Source: TMP-86 sp046347195
GTDB lineage: Bacteria; Pseudomonadota; Gammaproteobacteria; Steroidobacterales; Steroidobacteraceae
Assembly (NCBI GenBank): GCA_046347195.1
Contig: JAXMGQ010000016.1
Span: 1-64,000 of the forward strand
Length of the DNA: 64,000 bases
Direction: 5' to 3'
Of this stretch, positions 1-9,577 are shown in pieces. The position numbers and the translations under genes are program-made. Below the pieces are notes generated by a model. The model was given only the letters and a program-made list of their open reading frames with translations. It had not been told where the DNA came from and ran no database searches. Numbering within the stretch: position 1 is the stretch's first letter; every line of letters begins with the position of its first letter.

Positions 1-1128
1 GAGGTCGAGGAGCTGGTGAACTACGTCGGGCTCGAGCTGCGCTCCTTCGAGGGCCGCTGGAAGAACCGCATCGGCTATGCCTACACGCACACCGATCGCA
101 GGGACTTCAACCCGGATTCGAGCGTGGCCGAGACCTTCAACGCCATGGGGCGCAATCGACGGCTGGAGTGGCAGAGCACGCTGTCGCTGTCGAGCCGCTA
201 CCAGGCCATCCTCGGCCTCGAGTCCGAGCGCTCGGATTTCCGCACGGCCGCGCCGTCCGAGTTCGATCCCGCTCCCGTGCCGCTGCGCGCCGATACGCGC
301 ATCGACAGCGCCTATGCCGAACTGCAGGCAACGCCCGTTTCGCCCCTCGCGCTGACACTGGGCGTACGGCACGATGATCACGCCACCTTCGGAGGCCACA
401 CCTCCCCACGCGCGGCGCTGGCCTGGACCTTGTCCTCCGCGACCTGGCTGCGGGCGAGCTTCGGCGATGGCTTCAAGTCGCCCACCCTCTACCAGCTCTA
501 CAGTCCCTACGGCAATCTCGCACTCCGGCCGGAGGAAGCGCGTGGCTGGGACGTGGGCCTGGAGCACAAGCTGGGCGGTGATCGTGTCGACCTCATGCTC
601 ACCTGGTTCCATCGCAACACGCGCAACATGATCGACTTCGTTTCCTGCTTCGGCGCCACCGATCCGCGTTGCGCCGCGCAGCCCTTCGGGTTCTATGACA
701 ACGTGCAGCGCACTTCCGCGCATGGCGTGGAGTTCGGTGCGGCGGTGCGTGCCGGCGACCGCTCACGCCTCACGTTGAACTACACGCGCACCGATGCGCG
801 CAACGATACGCAGGGCAGCCCGAACTTCGGACATGAACTGGCCCGCCGCGCGCGCGACACCGCGTATCTCGGCCTGTCGCGCGACTGGGGAGGCGGCCTG
901 AGCACCGCGGTGGCGGCGCAGTTCGTGGGGCGCACCTTCGATGATGCGGCGAATCTCACCACGCTGGGCTCCTACACGCTGCTGGACCTGCGCGCCAGCT
1001 ACGCCTGGTCCGCGCGCACCAGCCTGTATGCGCGCCTGGAGAACGCCCTGGACAAGCAGTACGAGACCACCGGCGGCTACGGCTCCATGGGCCGCGCGTT
1101 TGCGGCCGGGATCCGCACCAGCTTCTGA
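1..1128 (+). CDS. TonB-dependent receptor, C-terminal part (5' end outside window)
   Basis: Outer-membrane receptor that takes up a scarce ligand using TonB/ExbBD energy. The frame is open from base 1, so signal peptide, TonB box and plug lie upstream; the visible ~375 residues are barrel strands. The stretch GDGFKSPTLYQLYSPYGN followed by LRPEEARGWDVGLEHKL is typical of late barrel strands of BtuB/FepA-like receptors, and the chain ends in Phe, the usual outer-membrane assembly signal. The ligand cannot be told; the closest general resemblance is to BtuB-like vitamin B12 receptors. It is convergent with ada, only 17 bases away. Confidence 0.9.
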   Translation, partial: EVEELVNYVGLELRSFEGRWKNRIGYAYTHTDRRDFNPDSSVAETFNAMGRNRRLEWQSTLSLSSRYQAILGLESERSDFRTAAPSEFDPAPVPLRADTRIDSAYAELQATPVSPLALTLGVRHDDHATFGGHTSPRAALAWTLSSATWLRASFGDGFKSPTLYQLYSPYGNLALRPEEARGWDVGLEHKLGGDRVDLMLTWFHRNTRNMIDFVSCFGATDPRCAAQPFGFYDNVQRTSAHGVEFGAAVRAGDRSRLTLNYTRTDARNDTQGSPNFGHELARRARDTAYLGLSRDWGGGLSTAVAAQFVGRTFDDAANLTTLGSYTLLDLRASYAWSARTSLYARLENALDKQYETTGGYGSMGRAFAAGIRTSF

Positions 1129-1145
1129 TCCTCAGCCCCGGACGT

Positions 1146-2253
1146 TCATGGGCGGCGCGCCGCCGGCGACTCGCGATCGAGCAATTCGCGCTTGCGCGCG
1201 AGGCCCCAGCGGTAGCCGGAGGGCAGGCCATCGGCGCGCACCACCCGATGGCAGGGGATGAGCACCGCGAGCGGGTTGGCGGCACAGGCGCCGGCCACCG
1301 CCCGCACGGCGCGAGGCTTTCGCATCTGGCGCGCGATCTGCGCGTAAGTCATCGTCCGGCCGGCGGGAATGCGCTGCAGTGCGCGCCAGACCCGCTGCTG
1401 GAAGGCCGTGCCGTGCACATCCAGCGGCAACGGGGCGCGGCGCGAATCCGGCGATTCGATGCGCGCCACGACCTGTGCCACCTTGCGCTGGAAGCGGGCA
1501 TCATCACCCACGAGCTCGGCACGCGGGAAGCGATCCTGAAATTCCCGCAGCAGTTTCGCCGGATCATCGCCCAGGGACACCGCGCACACGCCACGCTCGC
1601 TCATGCCCACCAGGATCGCGCCCAGCGAGCACTGCCCCAGCGCGAAGCGGATGCGCGCCCGGTCGCCGCCGCCGCGATACTGCCGCGGCGTCATGCCCAG
1701 GATCGCATCCGCCTTTTCGTAGAAGCGTCCCTGTGAGCCATAGCCGGCCTCGTAGATGGCCTCGGTGATCGACCCGCCGGACTCCAGACGCCGGCGCAAC
1801 CGGTCCCTCGCGTGCGGCGAGCGCGTAGGCGCGTGGCGTGAGGCCGGTGATGCGTTTGAACTGGCGGTGGAAATGGAAGGCGCTCAGATGCGCCGTCCGG
1901 GCGAGCCGTGCAAGGGTGGGGATCGTGGCCGACTGCTCGATGAGCCGGCACGCGGCAGCGATGCGGCGCGCCATCGCCGCATCGGGCGCATCCGCCTCGG
2001 GCCGGCAGCGCTTGCAGGCACGAAAGCCGGCGGCCCGCGCCGCCTTCGCATCCTCGTGGAACTCCACGTTCTCCGGTCGCGGCGCGCGCGAGGCGCAACT
2101 CGGCCGGCAGAACACGCCCGTGCTGGCCACCGAGAAGACGAACTTGCCGTCAGCTGCGGCATCGCGCCGCCGCACGGCGTCCCAGCGCGGATCCGCGAGG
2201 ATGATCCGGGTCCGCTCTTCGCGGGAAAGACGGCCGTTCGATGCGATGATCAT
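1146..2253 (-). pseudogene. ada: Ada bifunctional DNA-repair methyltransferase/regulator, one frameshift
   Basis: Ada repairs methylphosphotriesters and O6-methylguanine and activates its own regulon. The N-terminal Zn domain has VFCRPSC and CKRC (the four zinc cysteines, including the acceptor), followed by an AraC-type helix-turn-helix (LSAFHFHRQFKRITGLTPR) and the C-terminal MGMT domain with the acceptor motif PCHRVV. The frame breaks between the AraC and MGMT parts at 1805-1807: reading the CCC run (GGG on the coding strand) as one base shorter restores AREDRLRRRLESGG and a normal ~370-residue Ada. This looks more like a consensus error than decay. Start ATG at 2253; divergent from the SulP gene. 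Confidence 0.9.
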
Positions 2254-2445
2254 GGTTTGCGCTCCAGCCCCATTCCAATGATGACAGTCTGGTCCCTGGA
2301 ACCTGACCGCGCACCGGCGGATCTTGCTGTCCAATTGCGCCGCCTGTCCGCGTCCGCGTCGCCGCCTGCCGTGTCCGACTTCACTGATCCGGGAAATCCC
2401 GGTATGTCCCGCCCGCCCGCCGGTGATAGATTGCCTCCCTCACGC

Positions 2446-4104
2446 ATGATCGCCATCGTCGAAGCCTACCGGGCCCGCCTGCTCACGCGGGAATACCTGC
2501 CCGCCAACCTGGTCGCGGGCCTGATCGTGGGCATCGTCGCCCTGCCGCTGGCCATGGCCTTCGCCATCGCCTCGGGCGTGAAGCCCGAGCAGGGCATCTA
2601 CAGCGCCATCGTCGCGGGCCTCGTGGTCTCCCTGTTCGGCGGCAGCCGCATCCAGGTCGCCGGCCCCACGGGCGCCTTCATCGTCATCCTGGCCGGCATC
2701 ACCGCCCGGCACGGCGTCGATGGCCTGCTGGTGGCCACGCTCATGGCCGGCGTGATCCTGATCCTGCTGGGAGCCGCGAAGTTCGGCGGCGTCATCCGCT
2801 TCATCCCGGACCCCGTGATCGTCGGCTTCACCGCCGGCATCGGCGTGATCATCTGGGTGGGCCAGTGGCGCGACTTCTTCGGCCTGCCGCGGCCCGCCGG
2901 GGAGCAATTCTACGCAAAGCTGTATCACCTGCTGGTCTCCCTGCCCCAGCTCCACCTCGCGACCACCGGGCTGGCCGCGATGCCCCTCGCCCTGGCGATC
3001 CTCTCGCCACGGATCCCGTTGGTGAGGAAGGCGCCCGGTCCGCTGGTGGCGATGGTGGCCGCCACGGCCCTGCAGAGCGCCTTCGCGTTTCCCGGTGTCG
3101 CCACCATCGGCAGCGCCTTCGGCGGCATTCCCGTGGGCCTGCCGGGCCTGTCGCTGCCGCTGATCAGCTTCGACCGCATGATGGAACTGCTGCCCTCGGC
3201 CTTCACCATCGCCATGCTGGGGGCGATCGAATCGCTCCTGTCGGCGGTGGTGGCGGATGGCATGGCCGGCACGCACCATGACTCCAACCAGGAGCTGATC
3301 GGACAGGGTGTCGCCAACGTGATCGCCCCGTTGTTCGGCGGCATCGCGGTCACCGGCGCGATCGCGCGCACGGCGACCAACTTCCGCAACGGCGCCAACT
3401 CACCCGTGGCCGGCGTCGTGCACGCGCTGACGCTCGCGCTGGTGCTGCTCGTGGCCTCGCCGCTGGCCGCGCGCATCCCGCTGTGCTCGCTGGCCGCCAT
3501 CCTGTTCTTCGTCGCCTGGAACATGAGCGATCTGAAGCGCTTCGCCCGCATGGTGCGCACCGCGCCGCGCGCCGACGTGATCATCCTCCTGATCACCTTC
3601 ACGCTCACCATCGTCACCGACCTCGTGGTGGCGGTGAACATCGGGGTGATCCTCGCCATGCTGCACTTCCTGCGGCGCATGTCCTCCTCGGTGGACGTGG
3701 TGACGCAGTCGGAGGAACACCTGCGCGGCGAACTCGGCCACGGCGCATCGGCGCGACTGCCCAAGGGCGTGCTGGTCTACGCCGTCGAGGGTCCGCTGTT
3801 CTTCGGCGCCGTCGACAACTTCGAGCGTGCGCTCAAGCAGACCCACACCGACCCGAAGTTCGTGATCATCCGGCTCGGGCGGGTCCCGTTCATGGACATC
3901 ACCGGCATCCAGGCGCTCGAACTCGCGATCCAGAACCTGACGCGGCGTGGCGTGCGCGTGCTGATCTGCGAGGCCAGCGAACGCGTGCACGGCAAGCTCA
4001 CGCGCGCCGAGATCCTTCCCGAGACCGACGCCGGTCCCGGGACAGGCAACCGGTATTTCGCCGAGCTGGACCAGGCGGTGGCCTGGTGCCGCACCCAGTC
4101 CTGA
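2446..4104 (+). CDS. SulP family inorganic anion transporter with STAS domain
   Basis: Inner-membrane anion carrier (SLC26/SulP family: sulfate, bicarbonate or dicarboxylates). From ATG 2446 it is 552 residues: about ten to twelve hydrophobic segments beginning NLVAGLIVGIVALPLAMAFA, the family signature GGSRIQVAGPTGAF near residue 65, and a cytoplasmic STAS domain in the last ~110 residues (GPLFFGAVDNFERAL, PFMDITGIQALE). An in-frame ATG at 2404 is possible but adds only 14 unconserved residues. Substrate is not readable from sequence. Convergent with the GGDEF gene. Confidence 0.93.
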   Translation: MIAIVEAYRARLLTREYLPANLVAGLIVGIVALPLAMAFAIASGVKPEQGIYSAIVAGLVVSLFGGSRIQVAGPTGAFIVILAGITARHGVDGLLVATLMAGVILILLGAAKFGGVIRFIPDPVIVGFTAGIGVIIWVGQWRDFFGLPRPAGEQFYAKLYHLLVSLPQLHLATTGLAAMPLALAILSPRIPLVRKAPGPLVAMVAATALQSAFAFPGVATIGSAFGGIPVGLPGLSLPLISFDRMMELLPSAFTIAMLGAIESLLSAVVADGMAGTHHDSNQELIGQGVANVIAPLFGGIAVTGAIARTATNFRNGANSPVAGVVHALTLALVLLVASPLAARIPLCSLAAILFFVAWNMSDLKRFARMVRTAPRADVIILLITFTLTIVTDLVVAVNIGVILAMLHFLRRMSSSVDVVTQSEEHLRGELGHGASARLPKGVLVYAVEGPLFFGAVDNFERALKQTHTDPKFVIIRLGRVPFMDITGIQALELAIQNLTRRGVRVLICEASERVHGKLTRAEILPETDAGPGTGNRYFAELDQAVAWCRTQS

Positions 4105-4186
4105 ACCCGTTTCGCGCACGGCGCGGGGCCGCGACGGTCCCGGGATCCTAAAGGTCCCAGGGCCACAGGTCGCAGCGCCCGCAGCT

Positions 4187-6166
4187 TCAGGTGAGGCTGC
4201 CGAGCCCGCCCGCCTGGGCCGCACGGGAGGAACGGCGCAGCGCCCGCCGCACGCCGGTGGAGGCGGACTCGAGGCTCTCAGGGGATATCTTCACGAGGTC
4301 GCGGCCGTTGCTCTTGGCCTCGTAGAGCGCGACGTCCGCCTGCGCGATGATCTCATCCAGGGTGTTCACGCCCGAGTCGTTGCTCGCAAGGCCGGCACTG
4401 AAGCTCACCCGCATCGGCTCCGCGCCCTCGGGCAGCGGGATCTGCAGCGCCGCCGTGCGCATGCGCTCGATGCTGAGCATCGCCACGTCGAGGGTCATGT
4501 CCGGCAGCACCAGGATGAACTCCTCGCCGCCCCAGCGGCCGAGGAAGTCGCTGCCGCGCAACGTCTCCCGGCCGATGCGCGCGAACTCGCGCAGCACCGC
4601 ATCGCCCACCGCGTGGCCGTGGCGATCGTTGATCATCTTGAAGTAGTCGAGGTCGATGAGCCCGATGGTGAGCGGCCGGTGGCCGGATGCCGCCGCCGAC
4701 AGCGCCTGGGTGGCCACCTCGACGCTGCGCCGCCGGTTGGGAAGTCCCGTGAGCCCGTCGTGGCTCGCGAGATCCACCAGCTGCCGGCGATGGCGCTGGC
4801 CGGCGATGAGGATGTAGGTGAGCAGCGCGATGACGCAGGCGCCGGCGAGGATGGCGGCGATGGTCCATCGAAGCTGTTCGTTCTGGCGCGACACGCGCTC
4901 CTTCTCGAGCGCGAGCTGGTTCTTGAGCGTGGCATTGCGCTCCACTTCCCGGTCCGTGTCGAAGCGTGCGCGCAGCGCGGCGCTCTGGCGGATGCGCTCG
5001 GCATCAGCCTCGCGCGCATTGCGATGCGCATATTCGTTCAGGTCCACGAAGGCTTCCTGGTAGCGCCCGAGTGCCGCCAGCGTCCGGGCGCGCAGCTCGA
5101 ACAGCGCGGCGGCACGGCGCGGCGGCACGTCATCGCCGTTGTTGCTCAGCACCTCGTCCAGCACCGGCAGCGCGCGCGCCGCGTGGCCCTGCGCCAGATC
5201 GATGCGGGCGAGATTGGCCTGCACTTCCTTCAGCATGTCGTGCGCCTGCGTCGCCACGAACACCGGCTGTGCGCGGTTGCAGTTGGTGCGCGCCGCGCTC
5301 CAGCGCTTCAGGTCGATCTGCGCCTGGCAGGTGCGAAGGTCGGAGAACGCCACGCCCTGGCCGTCCTCGATCCGGCGGCTGATGCGACGCGCCGCCTCGT
5401 ACTCGGTGATGGAGCGCTCGGGCCGTCCCATGCCACGCAGGATCTCGCCGCGCATGTACAGGCCCACGGACAGGTCGATGTCCTGGTGGTGGCCTTCCGC
5501 CCAGTCGATGACCTCCTGGTTCAGCGACAGCGCCTGATCGAATTCGCCCGAATTCCGGAACACGTGCGAAAGCCCTTCCGCGGCCAGCACCCGCTGCCGC
5601 TGCCAGCCCTGGCGCGTGCTCACCCGGTAGGCATTGGTGAGGTGCTGCATGGCCAGATCGTCCTGGTCCTGCCGGTACAGCAGGCTCCCCGCGGTGATCT
5701 GCAGGCAGACATCGACCCGTGAATCCGCCGTCACGGCGTTGCGTGCCGAGTTGATCATGCCGGTGGCTTCCTTCAGCCCGGCGACGTCGTAGACATTCAG
5801 CGCCAGCGCGGACAACAGGTTCACGCGCACCCCTTCCGGGGCGCGCGGGGCATGCTTCAGGCCTTCGGCGGCGGCAGCGCGCGCATCCCGGTCGAGTTCC
5901 AGCGCCTCGTTGGCATCGGCCAGGACCGAATACAACCCCGCAAGCCGCACCTCGTCGGCGGGCAGGTGTTCCCGCAGGCCCTCGAGGGTGGCCCCGACGA
6001 GCCTCACGGCCTTGGCCGGTTCGGAGCGCGCCAGGATCTCCATGGGCGCAAGCCCGGGGTCGCCGGAGTCGAGGCAGGAGGCCAGTGCCACAGGCCCGCA
6101 CGATACCCAGCCGGCCAGCAGGACGCAGGCCAGCCGAGGCAGTCGCCGGGCAGAGTTGCACATCAT
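4187..6166 (-). CDS. TPR-containing membrane diguanylate cyclase (GGDEF)
   Basis: Makes cyclic di-GMP from two GTP. 659 residues: signal peptide/anchor (RLACVLLAGWVSCGPVALASC), a long periplasmic helical region with TPR-like repeats (~40-400), a coiled coil, one membrane span (TIAAILAGACVIALLTYILI, ~residue 440) and a C-terminal GGDEF domain. The catalytic motif is GGEEF near residue 545, preceded by RGSD five residues upstream, an intact product-inhibition I-site, so it should be an active, feedback-inhibited cyclase. There is no EAL domain. Start may be ATG 6166 or 6178. Divergent from a histidine kinase. Confidence 0.93.
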   Translation of the reverse strand: MMCNSARRLPRLACVLLAGWVSCGPVALASCLDSGDPGLAPMEILARSEPAKAVRLVGATLEGLREHLPADEVRLAGLYSVLADANEALELDRDARAAAAEGLKHAPRAPEGVRVNLLSALALNVYDVAGLKEATGMINSARNAVTADSRVDVCLQITAGSLLYRQDQDDLAMQHLTNAYRVSTRQGWQRQRVLAAEGLSHVFRNSGEFDQALSLNQEVIDWAEGHHQDIDLSVGLYMRGEILRGMGRPERSITEYEAARRISRRIEDGQGVAFSDLRTCQAQIDLKRWSAARTNCNRAQPVFVATQAHDMLKEVQANLARIDLAQGHAARALPVLDEVLSNNGDDVPPRRAAALFELRARTLAALGRYQEAFVDLNEYAHRNAREADAERIRQSAALRARFDTDREVERNATLKNQLALEKERVSRQNEQLRWTIAAILAGACVIALLTYILIAGQRHRRQLVDLASHDGLTGLPNRRRSVEVATQALSAAASGHRPLTIGLIDLDYFKMINDRHGHAVGDAVLREFARIGRETLRGSDFLGRWGGEEFILVLPDMTLDVAMLSIERMRTAALQIPLPEGAEPMRVSFSAGLASNDSGVNTLDEIIAQADVALYEAKSNGRDLVKISPESLESASTGVRRALRRSSRAAQAGGLGSLT

Positions 6167-6349
6167 GCCTTCGAGCATAATGTGCCGGGCCGCCAGAGGG
6201 CCCCCATCATGTTCACGTTTTACGAACCCGGCCGGACCGCTGCCTCCCGCGGCTGCCGGGCCCCTGCGGCCACTGCGCGGCGGGCGATCGTCCCGACCGG
6301 GTGAAATGAAACGTGAACCGGTGCATGCTACGCGGCGCCACAGGGCCGG

Positions 6350-7936
6350 TTGCGGCGGGGAACAGCGATCGTCAGAGGCAGCAAAACCAGCGTCGGCCGG
6401 CTTGCGTCGGCCGGGTCCCGGCGGCGTTCCCTGGCCGAGAGCCGCACGGCCATCACCGAGCAGGCGCGGCTGCTCGAACTGTTCGGCCCCGGCCAGCCCA
6501 TCGAGGCCCTGCTCACCTCCATCGCCCGGTTCGTCGAACGCACCGAGCCCAGCCTGCTGTGCTCCATCCTGTTGGCGGACCTGCCGGCCGGCGTGCTGCG
6601 GGCGGGGGCCGCGCCGAGCCTGCCGGCGGCCTACAGCGAAGCGATCGCGATCCTCCCCATCCAGGAGGGCCGCTGCTCCTGTGGCACGGCCGCGGCACGC
6701 CGCCGGACGGTGATCGTCAGCGACATCGCAACCTCGCCCCTGTGGAAGTCTCGCCGCACGCTGGCGTTGTCCCACGGGCTCGCCGCCTTCTGGTCGGTGC
6801 CGTTGCTCGGCGATGACGGTGAGTTGCTGGGTACGGCAGCCATGTACCACCGCGCGGCGCGCTCGCCCACGCGAGCGGAGATGGGCCTCATCCGGATCGC
6901 CGCCGCGCTCGCCGGGCTCGCCATCCAGCGGTTTCGCGACCAGCAACGCCTGCGCGCCAGCGAAGCGCGCCATCGCGAACTCATCGACGGCTGCCCGGAC
7001 GGCATCATCGCGCACGTCGACGGCCGGATCCTGCACGTCAACACCGCGGCACGCGAACTGCTTCGGGTGCCCGCCCGCGAGCCGATGGAGGACTGGGACC
7101 TGTCGCGGCTGAAGATGCGCGGGGCGCGCAACGACCTGCTGACGCTGCGCGCCGGCGTGCTCGTCACCACGCTGCGCCGCGCGGATGGCACCGACGTCGC
7201 GGTCGAGGCGGCGGCCAGTTCGACGCGCATCGATGCACGGCCTGCGACGCTCCTGGCGCTGCGGGACATCTCCACCCGCAACTCGCTGCAGAACCAGCTC
7301 CTCGATGCCGCCAATCGCGAGCAGCAGCACCTGGCCTTCGACCTGCACGATGGGCTGGGACAGCAGCTCACCGGCATCTCGCTGATGCTCTCGAGCATCC
7401 GCTCACGGCTCGCGGCCATTCCGCAGGACCTGAAGGCGGATCTCGACCTGGTCGGTGAACTGGTGTCGAAGTCCATCAACGACACGCGGCTCCTGGCCTC
7501 GGGCATGTCGCCCGTCACGGTGGAACGGGCCGGCGTGACCGGTGCGCTGCAGACCCTGCGCGAGAAGGCCGAGACCATCTACCGTCTCGAGGCATCGCTG
7601 TGCATCGAGCACTGGCCGGAGGATCTCATCGACCCCTACGTCGCCAACCACATCTATCGCATCGTGCAGGAAGCGGTGGGCAACGTCGCGAGGCACGCCA
7701 AGGCCCGCCACGTCGCCATCGATGCGCGCGCCGAGAGCTCGCACCTGTGCATCACCGTGAGCGATGACGGCACCGGCATGCCCGAACTCGCCGAGCAGGT
7801 CGTGGGCCTCGGTCTTCGCAGCATGCGCTATCGCGCCGAGCGCATCGGCGGCAGCGTGCAGTTCGAGCCGCTGTCGCCGCGTGGCACGCGCATGCGCCTC
7901 ACCTGCCCGCTGCCGCGGACGATGAAGCCCGCCTGA
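6350..7936 (+). CDS. GAF-PAS sensor histidine kinase, NarX/HPK7 type
   Basis: Soluble sensor kinase. GAF domain at ~30-190 (EGRCSCGTAAARR, typical of GAF sensors), PAS domain at ~205-320, then a HisKA_3 dimerisation domain with the phosphorylatable His in FDLHDGLGQQLTG and an HATPase_c domain (N-box QEAVGNVARHAKA, G-box DDGTGMPE). No membrane span is seen, so the signal is cytoplasmic. The frame begins at a TTG (6350) without a convincing ribosome site; the true start could be slightly downstream. No response regulator is adjacent on either side, so its partner lies elsewhere. Confidence 0.9.
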   Translation: MRRGTAIVRGSKTSVGRLASAGSRRRSLAESRTAITEQARLLELFGPGQPIEALLTSIARFVERTEPSLLCSILLADLPAGVLRAGAAPSLPAAYSEAIAILPIQEGRCSCGTAAARRRTVIVSDIATSPLWKSRRTLALSHGLAAFWSVPLLGDDGELLGTAAMYHRAARSPTRAEMGLIRIAAALAGLAIQRFRDQQRLRASEARHRELIDGCPDGIIAHVDGRILHVNTAARELLRVPAREPMEDWDLSRLKMRGARNDLLTLRAGVLVTTLRRADGTDVAVEAAASSTRIDARPATLLALRDISTRNSLQNQLLDAANREQQHLAFDLHDGLGQQLTGISLMLSSIRSRLAAIPQDLKADLDLVGELVSKSINDTRLLASGMSPVTVERAGVTGALQTLREKAETIYRLEASLCIEHWPEDLIDPYVANHIYRIVQEAVGNVARHAKARHVAIDARAESSHLCITVSDDGTGMPELAEQVVGLGLRSMRYRAERIGGSVQFEPLSPRGTRMRLTCPLPRTMKPA

Positions 7937-7956
7937 TCGCCCCGCCCAGGCGCCGC

Positions 7957-8856
7957 TCAGGCGCGATTCGCGCCCTCGAGCCACTGCGCACGGAGCCGCT
8001 CGCTCGTGGTCCCCTGCCCGTCGGCCTGCCAGCCCGGTGGCCCGAGCAGAAACTGCCACGCCTCGCGCCAGCAGCGCGCGCGCGACAGGTCCCGTCCGAT
8101 CGCCAGCCACTCGTGCAGCGCGATGACCAGAGGATTGAAGCTGTGGATGTCCCTGACGATGCCATAGCGCGGCTTCTCCGCCGCGACCTCCGGCTCGAAG
8201 CTGCCGAACAGGCGGTCCCAGAGGATGAGGATCCCGCCGTAGTTGCGGTCGAGGTAGCGGGGATTGGCGGCGTGGTGCACGCGATGGTGCGAGGGCGTGT
8301 TGAACACCGCCTCCACCCAGCGCGGCAGGCGGCCCACCGACTCGGTGTGGATCCAGAACTGGTAGAACAGGCTCACCCCCTGCTGCGTGAGGATCATCCA
8401 CGGCGAGAAGCCCAGCAGCGCCAGCGGCACCCAGGGAAGCCAGGTGCCCACCAGCAGGCCGGTCCAGGACTGCCGCACCGCCGTTGAAAAATTGTAATGC
8501 TGCGAGGAGTGGTGGTTGACGTGCGAAGCCCACCACAGGCGATGCTCGTGGCTCGCCCGGTGGAACCAGTAGTACACGAAGTCATCGAGCACGAACAACA
8601 GCAGCCAGCTCGCCGGCGAGTCCGCCGGAAGGGTCCACGCCCGCAGCCGGTAGGCGGCGCCGAGACCCGCCCCGACGATGCCGGCCATGAGCAGGCCCAT
8701 GAAAAAATTACCCCACCCCATGGCGATGGAGGCCAGCGAATCGCGCCACTCGTAGCGCGCGCGGAGGATGCGCGCGCGACCGAGCAGCGACTCGATGCCG
8801 ATGGCGAGGGCATACAGGCCCGGCAGGACGAGGGTGGGCGACGGAGCGGCGGTCAT
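7957..8856 (-). CDS. sterol desaturase/fatty acid hydroxylase family protein
   Basis: Membrane di-iron oxygenase (FA_hydroxylase superfamily). 299 residues with several membrane segments and the full set of eight-histidine motifs: HRASH (~99), HVNHH (~112) and HRVHH (~191), which hold the two irons. Bacterial members act on sterols, carotenoids or fatty acyl chains; the substrate is unknown here. Starts at ATG 8856, divergent from the repeat lipoprotein, with a TATATT -10-like element at 8864-8869 between them. Confidence 0.92.
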   Translation of the reverse strand: MTAAPSPTLVLPGLYALAIGIESLLGRARILRARYEWRDSLASIAMGWGNFFMGLLMAGIVGAGLGAAYRLRAWTLPADSPASWLLLFVLDDFVYYWFHRASHEHRLWWASHVNHHSSQHYNFSTAVRQSWTGLLVGTWLPWVPLALLGFSPWMILTQQGVSLFYQFWIHTESVGRLPRWVEAVFNTPSHHRVHHAANPRYLDRNYGGILILWDRLFGSFEPEVAAEKPRYGIVRDIHSFNPLVIALHEWLAIGRDLSRARCWREAWQFLLGPPGWQADGQGTTSERLRAQWLEGANRA

Positions 8857-8914
8857 GCGGTGCTATATTACGCGCACCTCCTCCACTCCCGTGCCTCGAC
8901 GGGAAGGACGCTCC

Positions 8915-9577
8915 ATGCGCACGCTCATCCTGCTCGCGATGGTCCTGCCGATGATGGCCGCCTGCACCCGTGACAGCAGTCCCGGCGGAACATCACGGGT
9001 CAACGGCTCGGTGCACGTGGTCGCCGGCCAGACCAATGGCGATGTGGCCACCGTGAACGGCGCCATCAGCATCGACGACAAGGCGAACTTCGGCACCGCC
9101 GACACCGTGAACGGCGACATCTGGGTCGGCGCGGGCGCCACGGGCCGCTCTGCCAAGACGGTCAACGGCGGCATCACGCTCGACCGCGACGCCCACCTCT
9201 CCGCCGATGTCGGCTCGGTGAACGGGAGCCTCACGCTCAACGCCGGGGCGACGGCGACGGGGGCCGTGTCGAACGTGAACGGCACCATCACCCTCAACGA
9301 TGCCACCGTGAACGGCGGCATCGCCACGGTGAACGGCGACATCAACGTCAATGGCCACTCGCACATCAGCAACGGCATCCTCGTGCACAAGCTGTCCATG
9401 AGCATCCTGCAGGCCGCGCACGATGAGCCGCGCATCATCATCGGGCCGGGCGCCAGCGTCGAAGGCACGCTGCGGTTCGAACGCAAGGTCCGGCTGTACG
9501 TGAGCGACCACGCCACCATCGGTCCGGTCGATGGCGCGACCCCGGTGAGCTTCAGCGGCGACAAACCGGCGCTGTGA
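8915..9577 (+). CDS. lipoprotein with repeated VNG (beta-helix-like) motifs
   Basis: Unrecognised family, 220 residues. ATG 8915 is preceded by GGAAGG. A signal sequence ends in the lipobox MMAAC, so the mature protein should be lipid-anchored. The body is a run of degenerate ~18-20 residue repeats, each containing VNG (TVNGDI, TVNGGI, SVNGSL, NVNGTI, TVNGDI), the pattern of a right-handed beta-helix or bactofilin-like stack. The stop overlaps the GTG of the next gene by 4 bases, so the two are translationally coupled. Function unknown. Confidence 0.8.
   Translation: MRTLILLAMVLPMMAACTRDSSPGGTSRVNGSVHVVAGQTNGDVATVNGAISIDDKANFGTADTVNGDIWVGAGATGRSAKTVNGGITLDRDAHLSADVGSVNGSLTLNAGATATGAVSNVNGTITLNDATVNGGIATVNGDINVNGHSHISNGILVHKLSMSILQAAHDEPRIIIGPGASVEGTLRFERKVRLYVSDHATIGPVDGATPVSFSGDKPAL

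Noticed and set aside
4105..4186. Bidirectional terminator between the SulP and GGDEF genes
   Set aside because: GC-rich with some complementarity but no clear stem followed by a T run; not supportable by eye
6179..7348. N-terminal extension of the GGDEF gene through the antisense of the histidine kinase
   Set aside because: The signal peptide at MMCNSARRL marks the true start; upstream translation is antisense shadow
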